Below, one piece after another: positions 45,368 through 54,663 of a stretch of 54,717 bases of DNA. The stretch is from positions 1-54,717 of the forward strand of contig CAZDET010000032.1 of assembly GCA_964504335.1 (NCBI GenBank). The letters run 5' to 3'. Under the pieces are notes generated by a model, which worked only from the letters and a program-made list of their open reading frames with translations, was not told the origin of the DNA and ran no database searches. The first letter of the stretch is position 1; the number at the start of each line of letters is the position of its first letter. The DNA is from CAZDET01 sp964504335. GTDB lineage: Bacteria > Bacteroidota > Bacteroidia > Chitinophagales > Saprospiraceae. Both the position numbers and the translations under genes were made by a program.

Positions 45368-45476
45368 GGGATATGATTTCTTCCTAAACGAGCGATTGAT
45401 TGGCCCCATTATCCAAAGGTCGTCCGGAAATGGGAAGTATACATGACGCAGGATAAGCCGGTGTGAATCGCCGGCA

Positions 45477-48400
45477 TCACTCCGTTGGCATTGCTTTCTG
45501 AAGTTCTCCCTGTACGTTGGCTACGGCCACCTCGCAGTCCTTCTGAAAGCGATCGAACAAGGCATTATCCGTCTTTTTATAATCCACCCCATAGTAGTCG
45601 GCAATGAGCACCCGTGTTTTATTGACGTCTTTGAGCTCTTTGATTTTCATAGCCACCCGGCGCAGGTCTTCGATCGATTTCCCACTAGATGCGGGTATGG
45701 ATGTTAAGTCTATTTGGGGTTTCACGACCACCCCGCTGCGCATGGCGCGCTCGTAGTACTTGGCGGTTTCGTGGGCGACTTTGAGCATATCACCTCCTAC
45801 TTTCCGTTGCTTATTGTAGGCTTGGGCCAGGTTTTCAGTGATGTTTTCCAACCCGTCGCGGGTTTCTCCCAGGGGGATGTCTTTCCACTCCGATTTAAGA
45901 TTACCGTTGTGCAACTGATCCATGTAGGCACTCCAGTCATCCCCGCTTTCCAGCTTGTGTTTTTCGGAGGCCCAATCCATACGAAGCTCGATCTCCAGTT
46001 TGCGAGAGCCCGGTGTCAGGTAGGCGTCCTTTTGGGCCAAAAAGTAATCGCGGTTTAGCTCCAGATACTTTCGCAGAGCTTCCGGATTTTTGGAACTTTG
46101 CCACTCGCTGAAGTGTAGCTGCATTTCGGAGAGCTTGGCATTCAGTTGTTCGGGCGTGAGTTCCTTGATGTCCACTTTTTCAGCTTCTCCGCCGAGGGCT
46201 TCATTGCGGTATTTCTGATAGCGTGCATCGAGTTCCTTGTTGAGAATGGTGCGATGATCTTCCAGGTGTTTCGCAATTTTTTTCCGCTGGTAAAATGGAA
46301 GTTTTTCCAATTCCTGCGGGGTCAGCCCTAAGCGGTTAATGTCATCAAATTGCGAATCTAAATAGGCATCGGAATCAAGAATTCGGCCCCATGCAGGCCC
46401 CAGGTCGGCTTCAATCGATTCGATAAAGCGCCGCATGGCAATGGGTCCATCCGGTCCGAGGAACAACAAATCGCGATCGCCGGCAATTTTGGTCCAGTCG
46501 GGGTTTTTGGGCAGCACCCCCTTCGCCGAACCGCTGTAGCCCGCCCAAAATTCCAGCTCGCCGAGCTCGTCTCCCACTTCCTGGATTTTTCGCAGGTGGC
46601 TGTAAATGAGTTCGTCACGCGCCACATCCATTCGCCCGGCCAGGTTGGGGTCCAGGTCTTTGAGCACGTAAAAGGCCTGCCAGTAAATGGGCTCTTTTCC
46701 TCCTTTGGTGCGCTTGTCGACGGCTTTTTGCAGCTTGCGCAGCATGTTTCGGAAGCCCGCGTCCGCAAATTCCGGCGTGTTGATGCGATACAGATCCACC
46801 GGATTGATGACCTCCCGCAGGATTTCACCGGCTGCTTGCAATTCGGCGAATTTCTCCGGGTTTAGTTTGTCCTTTTGTAAGGCTTCGTTCTTTTTGATTT
46901 TGTCGTCCAGCGCTTCACGCGCCCGGTGCCAATATTCGACGTCTACCTTTTTGATTTGGTAGAGCAGGTCGTTCATCACGTCGTTGCGGCTTTGGCGGGG
47001 CCAGGCCTTTGAATTGATATTCTTCAGGGCTCGGGCCCGCGATTCCATTAATTCGTCGTATTTGGCGCGTGCTTTTTGGTAGCCTAGTTTTCCGGCTTTA
47101 GTCGAGAGGGCACCGAGGGCCAGCTCGCCACGCGCGTTGCCCGCAATTTGGGCGATTACTTTTATTTGTTCGGCGAAGTTCGCCTGATTGAAAAAGTGAT
47201 CCACGAAGGCCGCTCCCTGCCCGGAAATCTTCTGTAATTCCTCGCGGGCAGCCCGTTCATCGTACAGGTGTAAGCCGACCAATACCGCCACGTACTGGGC
47301 CATTTCGACCAACTCAAATGGGTTCATCCCCGTAACAAAACCTTCGACGTAGGCCGCGCCTGCATTCACTACATCGATTTCGCGGAATCGCCAGTATTCA
47401 TCCGTACCGAAGCGTCCCAACGTCTTGAGGGCGCTCTTGAGCGGCTTCGAGCTCTCGCGGGAAGGCACGTATTTGCGATCGGCCCCCATGCGCATTTCGA
47501 CGTTCAGCCCCGGCCCCTTGGCCAGTTCGTACAGGCGCCGCTCAAAGCCTTTCACCGCCGGGCGGTGTTTGCCTTCGAATTCCTGCTTAATGCTGTCCAA
47601 TTGTGTGGCAAAACGCTCGATCTCTTTGACGTCCTTTTCCGCGGCCTCTTTCAATTTTTTAAGATCCTCGATATACACCTCGGCGGCCTGCTGCCGGAAG
47701 AGAAGCTTGGCGAGACGATCGCGGAGGTTGTGCAGTTCGCGGTCGGCGGTTTGGTGTTGTTCGACAAAGGACTGAAGGGTCTCGAGCTCATCCACCTGAG
47801 CCATTGCCTGTTCGAATTTTTCAATCAAATCCCGCAACCGATTAATCCCCATTTTCAGCGGTGTGCTCCGGCTGGATAATACCTCCAACCGTTCTTCGGC
47901 GATTTTTATCTTGATCTGAAGATTCTCTCTTTTCTTCTCGTCTCTTTCGTGATAATGATCATTACGCAGCTTATCCAGTTCCTTTGAGGTGCGGTCGTAA
48001 TCTTCTTCGTTGCGCTGGAGAGCCGCTTCGAATTCCGTCTTTAAGGTTTTCACTTTTCCAAGCCTTGCCTGCAACGTGGCCCGATTAGCATCCCGTTCTA
48101 CATCGAGTGGCTCGAGGGTACGAATGCTCGGCAGGCCCCATACGACACTTTTTGCCGGCGACTCTCCTTTGACGGTTTCAAGAAAGGCATTGTAGCGATT
48201 GATAGCACCGGCCACATCACTGAGCTTGTCGTAGTACCGACTGATCTTCAGTCGGAGATTGCGCACTTGATCCAGCTTTTGACTGGCACTGGTGCGTAGC
48301 TGGCTGATTTGTGCGGTGGTAGCCGCGTGGGCAGCCTCCTCCTTTAAGGAAGCCTCGTATTGTTCGATCGCTTTTTGGTAATCCTCTACCTTCCCCTGAT

Positions 48401-49688
48401 TCGCGGAAATTAGCGAGTCGTTTTTACGGAGGATATTCTCCACGAATACGCCCAAATTTCCTATCTGGGCTTGGAGGTTTTTCAGTACCGTTTTCCGCAA
48501 CTCCCATTCTTCAAAGCTCGGAGGCTCCGCTTCGCAGCGCTTTTCAAATTGACGAAGCTGGGCGTCCAGCTTATCGGGGTCGAGCGGGAAGCGGATGAGG
48601 GCGTTGATATCCCACAGAGTACTTCCCGTACACGCGCACAGACCCGAGGTAAAGGCCACCGTCATGGAGGTATTCGATGCCGCACCAGTTGTTTTTGAGG
48701 GCACTTCGACTAACCCTTCGGATTCGGGAATGACCATTTCCAGGATCACGGGCTTCTTGCGATCGAGCATTTCGTAGGTCACCTCAATGGTTTCTCCGGG
48801 CTCGGCGTAAAAGGGTTGGCTGCCGTCGTAGGTCTCCCCATCGATAGTGATGGTGATCGTAGGGGGCTCCTCGATGATGAGTTCGTCCTCTCCAATCCAG
48901 TCCAATTTGTTGTAATTGATGCCTCCCGGCTGGTAACTCTGCGGGTCGGGTTCAAAAATAGCATCATTGTACAACGTGAGGCTGTAGGGTTGCTCGCCGC
49001 CGAAATCCGGCATTGCCTGGGGTGTATCCTCTTCCTCGATGCCGGCTTCGATGGGTACTCGGGCCACTTCTTCCAGGACTTTTTCGCCAAACTCCAGAAC
49101 TTTGGTCGGCACCTTGCGGTCGTCGGGCTCGAGGAGCTCGGGGTCCAGATTATACATTCGGAATGAATAAAGCGTGCTGATAAGATCGTTACGCATTTCC
49201 CAGGGGCCGCTGCCGCTGAAAGTATAAAACGGATGGTGTAGGGAAAACGTAAATATTTTTTTCTCTCCTTCGAACGACATCCCCGTGGTCAGGCAGGCAT
49301 CGAACAGGCAATTTACTTTGATGGGCACCTGGTTGACGGTCATTCCTACGTCGAAGAGCATTTCCGCCAGCCCCGTCGAACTATACGCCCGCCCCTGTCC
49401 GCAAGCGGCGGCCAGCACCCTCGATTCGTAGTGCATGTTAGCTTGCTTCTGAAAGATCGTGCCCGACTGATTGAGGGATACCTCCCAGCCGTCGCCATAC
49501 AGGGTAACGGTGGTATCCAACAGGAAGGTCGTCAGGTCGTAGCTGGAGGCCGGCTCGGGCAGCATAAACCGTACGGAGGCCCGTTCTCCTTTACTAATGA
49601 TGAGGCGCTCGTCCTCATCCTGGGCCTGCATCGCACCCGAATACAGGATCAGGCCGATGCAGAGCAGCAGGGATGACTTCATATACAT
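45477..49688 (-). CDS. 1403-residue exported coiled-coil protein, unknown
   Basis: A very large protein with a clear signal peptide (MKSSLLLCIGLILYSGAMQAQ). Residues about 25-390 are beta-rich. Residues about 395-730 are dominated by long charged heptad-like helices (LRKNDSLISANQ, KLRNDHYHERDEKKRENLQ), and then a mixed alpha region runs to the end. There is no transmembrane helix beyond the leader, no T9SS tail and no enzyme motif that I can name. A 33-base gap separates it from the DUF4412 gene upstream, so they are probably one operon. A structural, adhesive or secretion-scaffold role is possible. No known family is claimed. Confidence 0.8.
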   Translation of the reverse strand: MYMKSSLLLCIGLILYSGAMQAQDEDERLIISKGERASVRFMLPEPASSYDLTTFLLDTTVTLYGDGWEVSLNQSGTIFQKQANMHYESRVLAAACGQGRAYSSTGLAEMLFDVGMTVNQVPIKVNCLFDACLTTGMSFEGEKKIFTFSLHHPFYTFSGSGPWEMRNDLISTLYSFRMYNLDPELLEPDDRKVPTKVLEFGEKVLEEVARVPIEAGIEEEDTPQAMPDFGGEQPYSLTLYNDAIFEPDPQSYQPGGINYNKLDWIGEDELIIEEPPTITITIDGETYDGSQPFYAEPGETIEVTYEMLDRKKPVILEMVIPESEGLVEVPSKTTGAASNTSMTVAFTSGLCACTGSTLWDINALIRFPLDPDKLDAQLRQFEKRCEAEPPSFEEWELRKTVLKNLQAQIGNLGVFVENILRKNDSLISANQGKVEDYQKAIEQYEASLKEEAAHAATTAQISQLRTSASQKLDQVRNLRLKISRYYDKLSDVAGAINRYNAFLETVKGESPAKSVVWGLPSIRTLEPLDVERDANRATLQARLGKVKTLKTEFEAALQRNEEDYDRTSKELDKLRNDHYHERDEKKRENLQIKIKIAEERLEVLSSRSTPLKMGINRLRDLIEKFEQAMAQVDELETLQSFVEQHQTADRELHNLRDRLAKLLFRQQAAEVYIEDLKKLKEAAEKDVKEIERFATQLDSIKQEFEGKHRPAVKGFERRLYELAKGPGLNVEMRMGADRKYVPSRESSKPLKSALKTLGRFGTDEYWRFREIDVVNAGAAYVEGFVTGMNPFELVEMAQYVAVLVGLHLYDERAAREELQKISGQGAAFVDHFFNQANFAEQIKVIAQIAGNARGELALGALSTKAGKLGYQKARAKYDELMESRARALKNINSKAWPRQSRNDVMNDLLYQIKKVDVEYWHRAREALDDKIKKNEALQKDKLNPEKFAELQAAGEILREVINPVDLYRINTPEFADAGFRNMLRKLQKAVDKRTKGGKEPIYWQAFYVLKDLDPNLAGRMDVARDELIYSHLRKIQEVGDELGELEFWAGYSGSAKGVLPKNPDWTKIAGDRDLLFLGPDGPIAMRRFIESIEADLGPAWGRILDSDAYLDSQFDDINRLGLTPQELEKLPFYQRKKIAKHLEDHRTILNKELDARYQKYRNEALGGEAEKVDIKELTPEQLNAKLSEMQLHFSEWQSSKNPEALRKYLELNRDYFLAQKDAYLTPGSRKLEIELRMDWASEKHKLESGDDWSAYMDQLHNGNLKSEWKDIPLGETRDGLENITENLAQAYNKQRKVGGDMLKVAHETAKYYERAMRSGVVVKPQIDLTSIPASSGKSIEDLRRVAMKIKELKDVNKTRVLIADYYGVDYKKTDNALFDRFQKDCEVAVANVQGELQKAMPTE

Positions 49689-49721
49689 ACCAGGGAGGTT
49701 GTTACTTAGTACTTTGGTCCT

Positions 49722-50648
49722 TTAGTTCTTCTTCTTGCGTTTCTCCTTTTTGGCTTGCTTTTTGGCAGCTTTTTCCGCTTCTTTTTGCTGCTGCATTTTC
49801 TGGATTTCCTCCATATCCGCGGCGTCGTACATGCCTTTCTGGAGTTTATTCAGGCCCGACATATCCATTACCTGAAATTCGGAGACAGGGTAGCTGATAT
49901 CGGCATTTACCACTACTTCCTGTGCAACTAGGTGCATCGCCTGGCCATCGGCATCCACGCCTTTCATTTCCATAATGAACCCCTTGTCGGCAAGCTCCCA
50001 GGCGCTGTGTACGGACAAGTCGCCTTCCCCTTGTTGCTGTTGTTTTTGCTGAATGGCCTTGAGGTAAGACAGGGCGTTGATACTGCTGTAATCTAGATCC
50101 TTAGTGATCCAGACCTCTCCCGAGCCGTCGCTGCCGCTGTAGAGGTACTTTTCACAATTATATCCGGCGATCATTTTGGTTTCTCCGGTTGCTTGGAAGG
50201 TCACATTCGACGTGGGCGCTTCCTGTTCGGCCAGTTGTTCCTCTACGGGATCGAAGGCAAATACCATCGCTTGTTGGTCTTCCTCATTGACGAGGATGAA
50301 GTAGGAACGCTCCAGATCGATGATCGCTACCATCCGATCCTGTCCCGTTTGATTTTCATCCATCATAACTTCCATACCGATGTGCTTGGCGTCGGTCTGG
50401 TACATTTGCCGCAATTCCGAAACATTATTGCTGGCGTCGGATTCGATGGAATAGAGGATGGAAAAATCGTAGTCGTAAGATTCCTCGAGCTCCATGTCGG
50501 AACTACCCATGAGCTTGCCAAAGTCGACTTGCTCGGTGGTCTTCTTTTGGAGCTTTTTCTTGAGTTTCTTAGTGAGGCCGCCCAGCTGTGCGTCGGCGGG
50601 AAAAGTGATGGCCAACAACAGGCCCATAAGGATGAACATCGGTTTCAT
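49722..50648 (-). CDS. exported DUF4412 protein
   Basis: A 308-residue exported protein of the DUF4412-like group, often found in Bacteroidota. The leader is residues 1-20 (ends ADAQ). A basic segment (LTKKLKKKLQKKT) precedes a beta-domain with ESYDYDFSILYSIES and MIAGYNCEKYLYSG motifs. The C-terminus is strongly lysine-rich. It is preceded by the 97-bp element, which may affect its promoter (29 bases before its ATG), and followed by the 1403-residue gene, with which it is likely co-expressed. The function is unknown. Confidence 0.8.
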   Translation of the reverse strand: MKPMFILMGLLLAITFPADAQLGGLTKKLKKKLQKKTTEQVDFGKLMGSSDMELEESYDYDFSILYSIESDASNNVSELRQMYQTDAKHIGMEVMMDENQTGQDRMVAIIDLERSYFILVNEEDQQAMVFAFDPVEEQLAEQEAPTSNVTFQATGETKMIAGYNCEKYLYSGSDGSGEVWITKDLDYSSINALSYLKAIQQKQQQQGEGDLSVHSAWELADKGFIMEMKGVDADGQAMHLVAQEVVVNADISYPVSEFQVMDMSGLNKLQKGMYDAADMEEIQKMQQQKEAEKAAKKQAKKEKRKKKN

Positions 50649-50677
50649 GATAGCGTCTTGTGTCGAAAAAATATACC

Positions 50678-50774
50678 TTCTTTGACAATTTTTGTGGTCG
50701 ACACAAAACCGATGGCCGAAAAGGATTGAAGGCAGAGGAGTTGTGTCGATATAACCACGAAAATTGTCAGAGAA
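50678..50774 (-). repeat. 97-bp MITE-like element, copy 3
   Basis: The third copy, in inverted orientation relative to the other two. The arms are identical. It sits 29 bases upstream of the DUF4412 ATG and just after the FAD-oxidase gene, so it splits two minus-strand genes and may carry or disturb the promoter of the downstream pair. The remaining spacer to 50882 is AT-rich with no gene. Confidence 0.85.
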
Positions 50775-50882
50775 CCAAATTATATAGTTGTGATAAATCA
50801 GTCGCTATATTAAGTTCGTCTAATATACAAAACAATTTGCGAATCAAAATAATAGACAACAAGAGTATCGTCAACAGCGATC

Positions 50883-53800
50883 TCATAGCTCGGAAAGCAA
50901 TCCGCGCTCCAGCACAAAGTCTCTCCGGAATGTATTAGGGGTTCCACCACTCTCCAGAGCAATTCGGTCTAATTGAGTTTGCCAGACGGCAAGTTTATCG
51001 CGGCCGTCTCGGCGGAATACGGAATGAAAGTCCATATCAGCTGGATGAAATTGCCCCCAGTGGGGAACGGCGTTGAAGGCCCGCAGGATGGGCTCCAAGC
51101 CTGTAAAAAAGGCTTCGTTGCCGTCCATATCGCGCACGGTGTATACTTCTACACAGCAGGTTTTTTCGAATTGCTGCATCCCGATCATTGCCCGGGTAGG
51201 CCGGGTAAACCGCAAATTCAGAATTAAAATAAAAGGCAACCCAGAATCAAATCCCGGCAACGGGAAAGGTAGCGGACTGTCTCCACGAATTCCATCCGCA
51301 AGGCGCAGAATTGCGTCTGTAAACTCAATGCAGGACTCCACGGGCACGGCGTATTCTTCGCTTTGAATCAACCGCACCAAGGGCGAATGATCTTCAGGTG
51401 GCGTTGGGCAATCTGGTTGGCCCGTCATTACCTGGAAGCTTTTTCCGACGAAAGTACCCTCCGGTCGTTCTCCCAGATTAGTGTAGATGTTTTGCGCAAT
51501 ATCCAGAAGTTCCCGTCCTTCGATGATGTAAAATCCGATTCGCCAAAGCAAATTCAGCAAGTTAGGCATAGCATTGGCAAGGGCTTCCTCGGAAAAGTCA
51601 TCGTTGATAATGTCCACCAGATCCTCGACCGCAGTGACCAAATCGTGGATAACGGCTACATCTTCCGCAATTCGCGCCCACGCAAAGGGGTCGATTCCTG
51701 CCTCCGCGGCTCTGCGCAGGAAATAGGAAGGAATCAATCCCAAAACCGCACCGATCGCCCCACTTCCGAGTGTGATTACTCCCGTAACGCCGCCGGCAAC
51801 AATTCCCGGTCCAAATAGCGCTGATAGTAAGGCAATTTCGAAGGTAAAATCCTGCTCCGGAGGATCGGTGAGCGGCTCGTCGGTGGGCTTTGGCTCTCGA
51901 ACGGTTAGCCGGGCGGCCCTTGTTGGATTGACCGTAATTTCGACAAACCAATCCGTAGGAACTACCGGAGTAATGATTTGGTCGCGGATGTAGGTTCGCA
52001 TAGCCCCCCAGGTGTTTCCGCTAGTGGTGGTCTTAAGCAGATATTCTGACACGGCTTCAAGTACAACCGAATAGATAACGCCCGCCGCTCCCACAGCCAC
52101 CAAACAACTGTGGAACAAATCGTCGTTGTATTCAATCTTGATGCAGGGATCCAATCGTCCCTCCTGAATTAATCGTTGCATTCCGGCCGGATCTGTGATG
52201 GGATGGCTCGCCGGTTCCAGCCACCACTCTTGGCCTCCTGGCCCTACTAAATGAATGGCCCGGACAAAATCGCCGATCGCACCGAGTTGTGGGTTGGAGC
52301 CGTGGGTGCCGGTCGAAATCGCCCCTACGACAGATTGCCCATTGCTGCCACCCAGCGTCGGCATGGCCAGCCCACGTTCCTCCAGGGTACAATTCAATGC
52401 ATATACTTTCATACCAGCCTCTACGTGCAGTAGTCTATTCGCTACCGATTCCGCTGAAGTTCCCAATTCCCGTAGGGCTTCATCCGACAGCACCGACTGA
52501 ATGGACGCTCTCAGAGCGCCTCTTTCTGGATCGATGATGTCCGTTAGCACTTCATTCAATTGATCGGTACGAATCATTAGTGGAAAAGGAGGTACATCTA
52601 TGCGCAAAGGCAATGGCCGCTCCGGGATCACACAATTGGTGTACGACCACCCACTGCCTTCGGTGCCTAGTCGTTCTGACTCTACCAATTCGGCCGTCAG
52701 TACGGCATTGACCAAATCGCTTAGGTGCGTAGGGTTGTAGCTCCGAACAGTCCGGCTGATATTTCGATGCCAATTTCTAAACGTATCAATAACGAAGGAG
52801 ACCACTTGGGTTTCATCGAGCCGCGCCGCTCGCCGGACAGCAAATTGGAGTTCCCTTTGGTCGTTACCGCAGGGGCCCTCTACAGTCAATTGGATAGATA
52901 CTCGAAAATTTCTGGTAACGTCAGGGAGGCGATAAGCAATGGTGTTATCTCCGTCCGGCTCCCGAAAAGTTTGTTCGGACAATAACGAACCGCCAACCTC
53001 CTGAATACGCAACGTCTCGCGAGACGCATTGCAGGTCCTCCAGGTAATGAACAGCAATTCATCCGCTTGCAAACAAGTGAATGAATCACCGGCAGATGTT
53101 CCAAAATAGGATATCACCGTTGGGCCACCTTCAAATATAAATGGCTCGGAAGGCCCCTCAAACAATGGTAATTCAACGCCGCATACCAGAATAGACGCAG
53201 GTTCGGAAGACTTCAGCTGCAACGGCCCACAGTGGGCACCGGTCGGAACCACGACGGTGATTTCCGTATTGGAAGTGGCCCTAGGGGTAACTTGTACTTC
53301 CGTGCCCCTCCGCAGACCGGAAAAACATATAATTACCTCTCCTTCTTCAAACTGCAGGTTTTCACCACGGATGACCACCTCGTCACCGGGGCAGGCATTT
53401 GCAGGAGTTACTTCGAGTATGCGGTAGGTGGTTGCGCGGTCTCGGTACTCGCGATAGGCCCGTACTGCTTCGGCTGTGCAGAGCCAGGTTTCAGCATCTT
53501 CCGGAATCCCAAATTCACCGGAATCATCCTGACGGGGCGGCCAGGGGAAACAACCGGGCACCGGCGTGGGGCCGCCGGGTGCTGGTGTTGGAACGGGGAT
53601 GGGCGGCCCGCCTCCCGGACTATCATCCGGCCCCCAACCGCCACCAAAATGCACTAGTGTATTTAAGAAAAATCGACGGTCAAGTTCATTGCCCCGAAAA
53701 GCTCGCAGTGCGGATTGATGCAGTCGATGCAGGTTATCCAGAGCGCAAAATTGTGCCGATATAATACCCAGATTCCGATGCATTTGTGGCAAATTAGAAC

Positions 53801-54554
53801 CACTAGCTTGAATTGCCGCAGCAATTAGGCGGATACCTTGCTCCCTTGGCAGCATTCCGAAATCGGCTTGGCTGGAACGAGGGCCTAATGCATTGATTAA
53901 GCCCCCTAGAAATTGCTCAGATGCCAGAAATTCCGCCTGGATAGCTGAAATTGGTTCCGCTTCAATAGCCAAGTTTCTCTGGTTCCAGAAATTCAATTGC
54001 TGCAAGCGATGAGAGAATTGCGTTCGGTCTTCTATGCTGCCGAGCAAGGTACCTTCAGCAAAGTCTAGAATTTCGGGTGCCTGGATGACGGGAGGTAATG
54101 CACAGTAAAAGGTAGAAGCAATCGACTGGTAGTTGGATATTTGTTCCGACGGGGCAAATCGATCGATAGCCAAATCGATTACTTCGAATGCCTCTTCAGG
54201 CACCAATCTATCCAGATTCCAGACTCGAGGAAGCACCGCATTTACTAGTTCTTGTTCTCCTAGCCCGACATCTCGCACCAGGGTCTCCTTTTCGGGAATT
54301 GAGAAGGGAGATTGCTGGGTGATAATATCGCCATTCGTATCCCGGACAATAAGCTGTAATTCAATACTGGCCTTACGTAGTGCCTCCAGTAATTGGCCTG
54401 AAAATGAAAAATAAAAAGCACCATGCCGATTGGTGACTAAACTCTGGCGAGCTTCTTCAAATTGGTTGTTGGCATCACCAATTTCGACGGTAGCACCGAG
54501 AATGCCCTGTTCCGTCTTCGTCACAAAAATGCGGCCTTCTAATACAAATTTCAT
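50883..54554 (-). CDS. giant multi-domain FAD-linked oxidase
   Basis: A 1223-residue protein without a signal peptide. Residues 1-100 form a small beta domain, residues 100-300 are helical, then comes a Pro/Gly-rich linker (about 304-340). A TIG/IPT-like Ig domain spans about 379-452 (VTPANACPGDEVVIRGENL), followed by a second beta domain (475-575). From about 600 lies an FAD-binding PCMH oxidase of the gulonolactone/arabinonolactone (ALO) type: GSGWSYTN (633-640), then AGMKVYALNCTLEERGLAMP (713-732), GAISTGTHGS (744-753) and a C-terminal HWGQFH (from 1165) as in ALO enzymes. Within it a hydrophobic block (about 900-945, VAGGVTGVITLGSGAIGAVLGLI) is inserted. The combination is unusual. The substrate is unknown. 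Confidence 0.8.
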   Translation of the reverse strand: MKFVLEGRIFVTKTEQGILGATVEIGDANNQFEEARQSLVTNRHGAFYFSFSGQLLEALRKASIELQLIVRDTNGDIITQQSPFSIPEKETLVRDVGLGEQELVNAVLPRVWNLDRLVPEEAFEVIDLAIDRFAPSEQISNYQSIASTFYCALPPVIQAPEILDFAEGTLLGSIEDRTQFSHRLQQLNFWNQRNLAIEAEPISAIQAEFLASEQFLGGLINALGPRSSQADFGMLPREQGIRLIAAAIQASGSNLPQMHRNLGIISAQFCALDNLHRLHQSALRAFRGNELDRRFFLNTLVHFGGGWGPDDSPGGGPPIPVPTPAPGGPTPVPGCFPWPPRQDDSGEFGIPEDAETWLCTAEAVRAYREYRDRATTYRILEVTPANACPGDEVVIRGENLQFEEGEVIICFSGLRRGTEVQVTPRATSNTEITVVVPTGAHCGPLQLKSSEPASILVCGVELPLFEGPSEPFIFEGGPTVISYFGTSAGDSFTCLQADELLFITWRTCNASRETLRIQEVGGSLLSEQTFREPDGDNTIAYRLPDVTRNFRVSIQLTVEGPCGNDQRELQFAVRRAARLDETQVVSFVIDTFRNWHRNISRTVRSYNPTHLSDLVNAVLTAELVESERLGTEGSGWSYTNCVIPERPLPLRIDVPPFPLMIRTDQLNEVLTDIIDPERGALRASIQSVLSDEALRELGTSAESVANRLLHVEAGMKVYALNCTLEERGLAMPTLGGSNGQSVVGAISTGTHGSNPQLGAIGDFVRAIHLVGPGGQEWWLEPASHPITDPAGMQRLIQEGRLDPCIKIEYNDDLFHSCLVAVGAAGVIYSVVLEAVSEYLLKTTTSGNTWGAMRTYIRDQIITPVVPTDWFVEITVNPTRAARLTVREPKPTDEPLTDPPEQDFTFEIALLSALFGPGIVAGGVTGVITLGSGAIGAVLGLIPSYFLRRAAEAGIDPFAWARIAEDVAVIHDLVTAVEDLVDIINDDFSEEALANAMPNLLNLLWRIGFYIIEGRELLDIAQNIYTNLGERPEGTFVGKSFQVMTGQPDCPTPPEDHSPLVRLIQSEEYAVPVESCIEFTDAILRLADGIRGDSPLPFPLPGFDSGLPFILILNLRFTRPTRAMIGMQQFEKTCCVEVYTVRDMDGNEAFFTGLEPILRAFNAVPHWGQFHPADMDFHSVFRRDGRDKLAVWQTQLDRIALESGGTPNTFRRDFVLERGLLSEL

Positions 54555-54663
54555 GGTTTACCGGGTTTTTGGGACACTACCTGGCCCCACAGATGACCAT
54601 AAGGTAGCTAACTCAGTTGCCACTACCAATCCCGGTTTTCCTGGATTTTCGGGAAACACCCAT

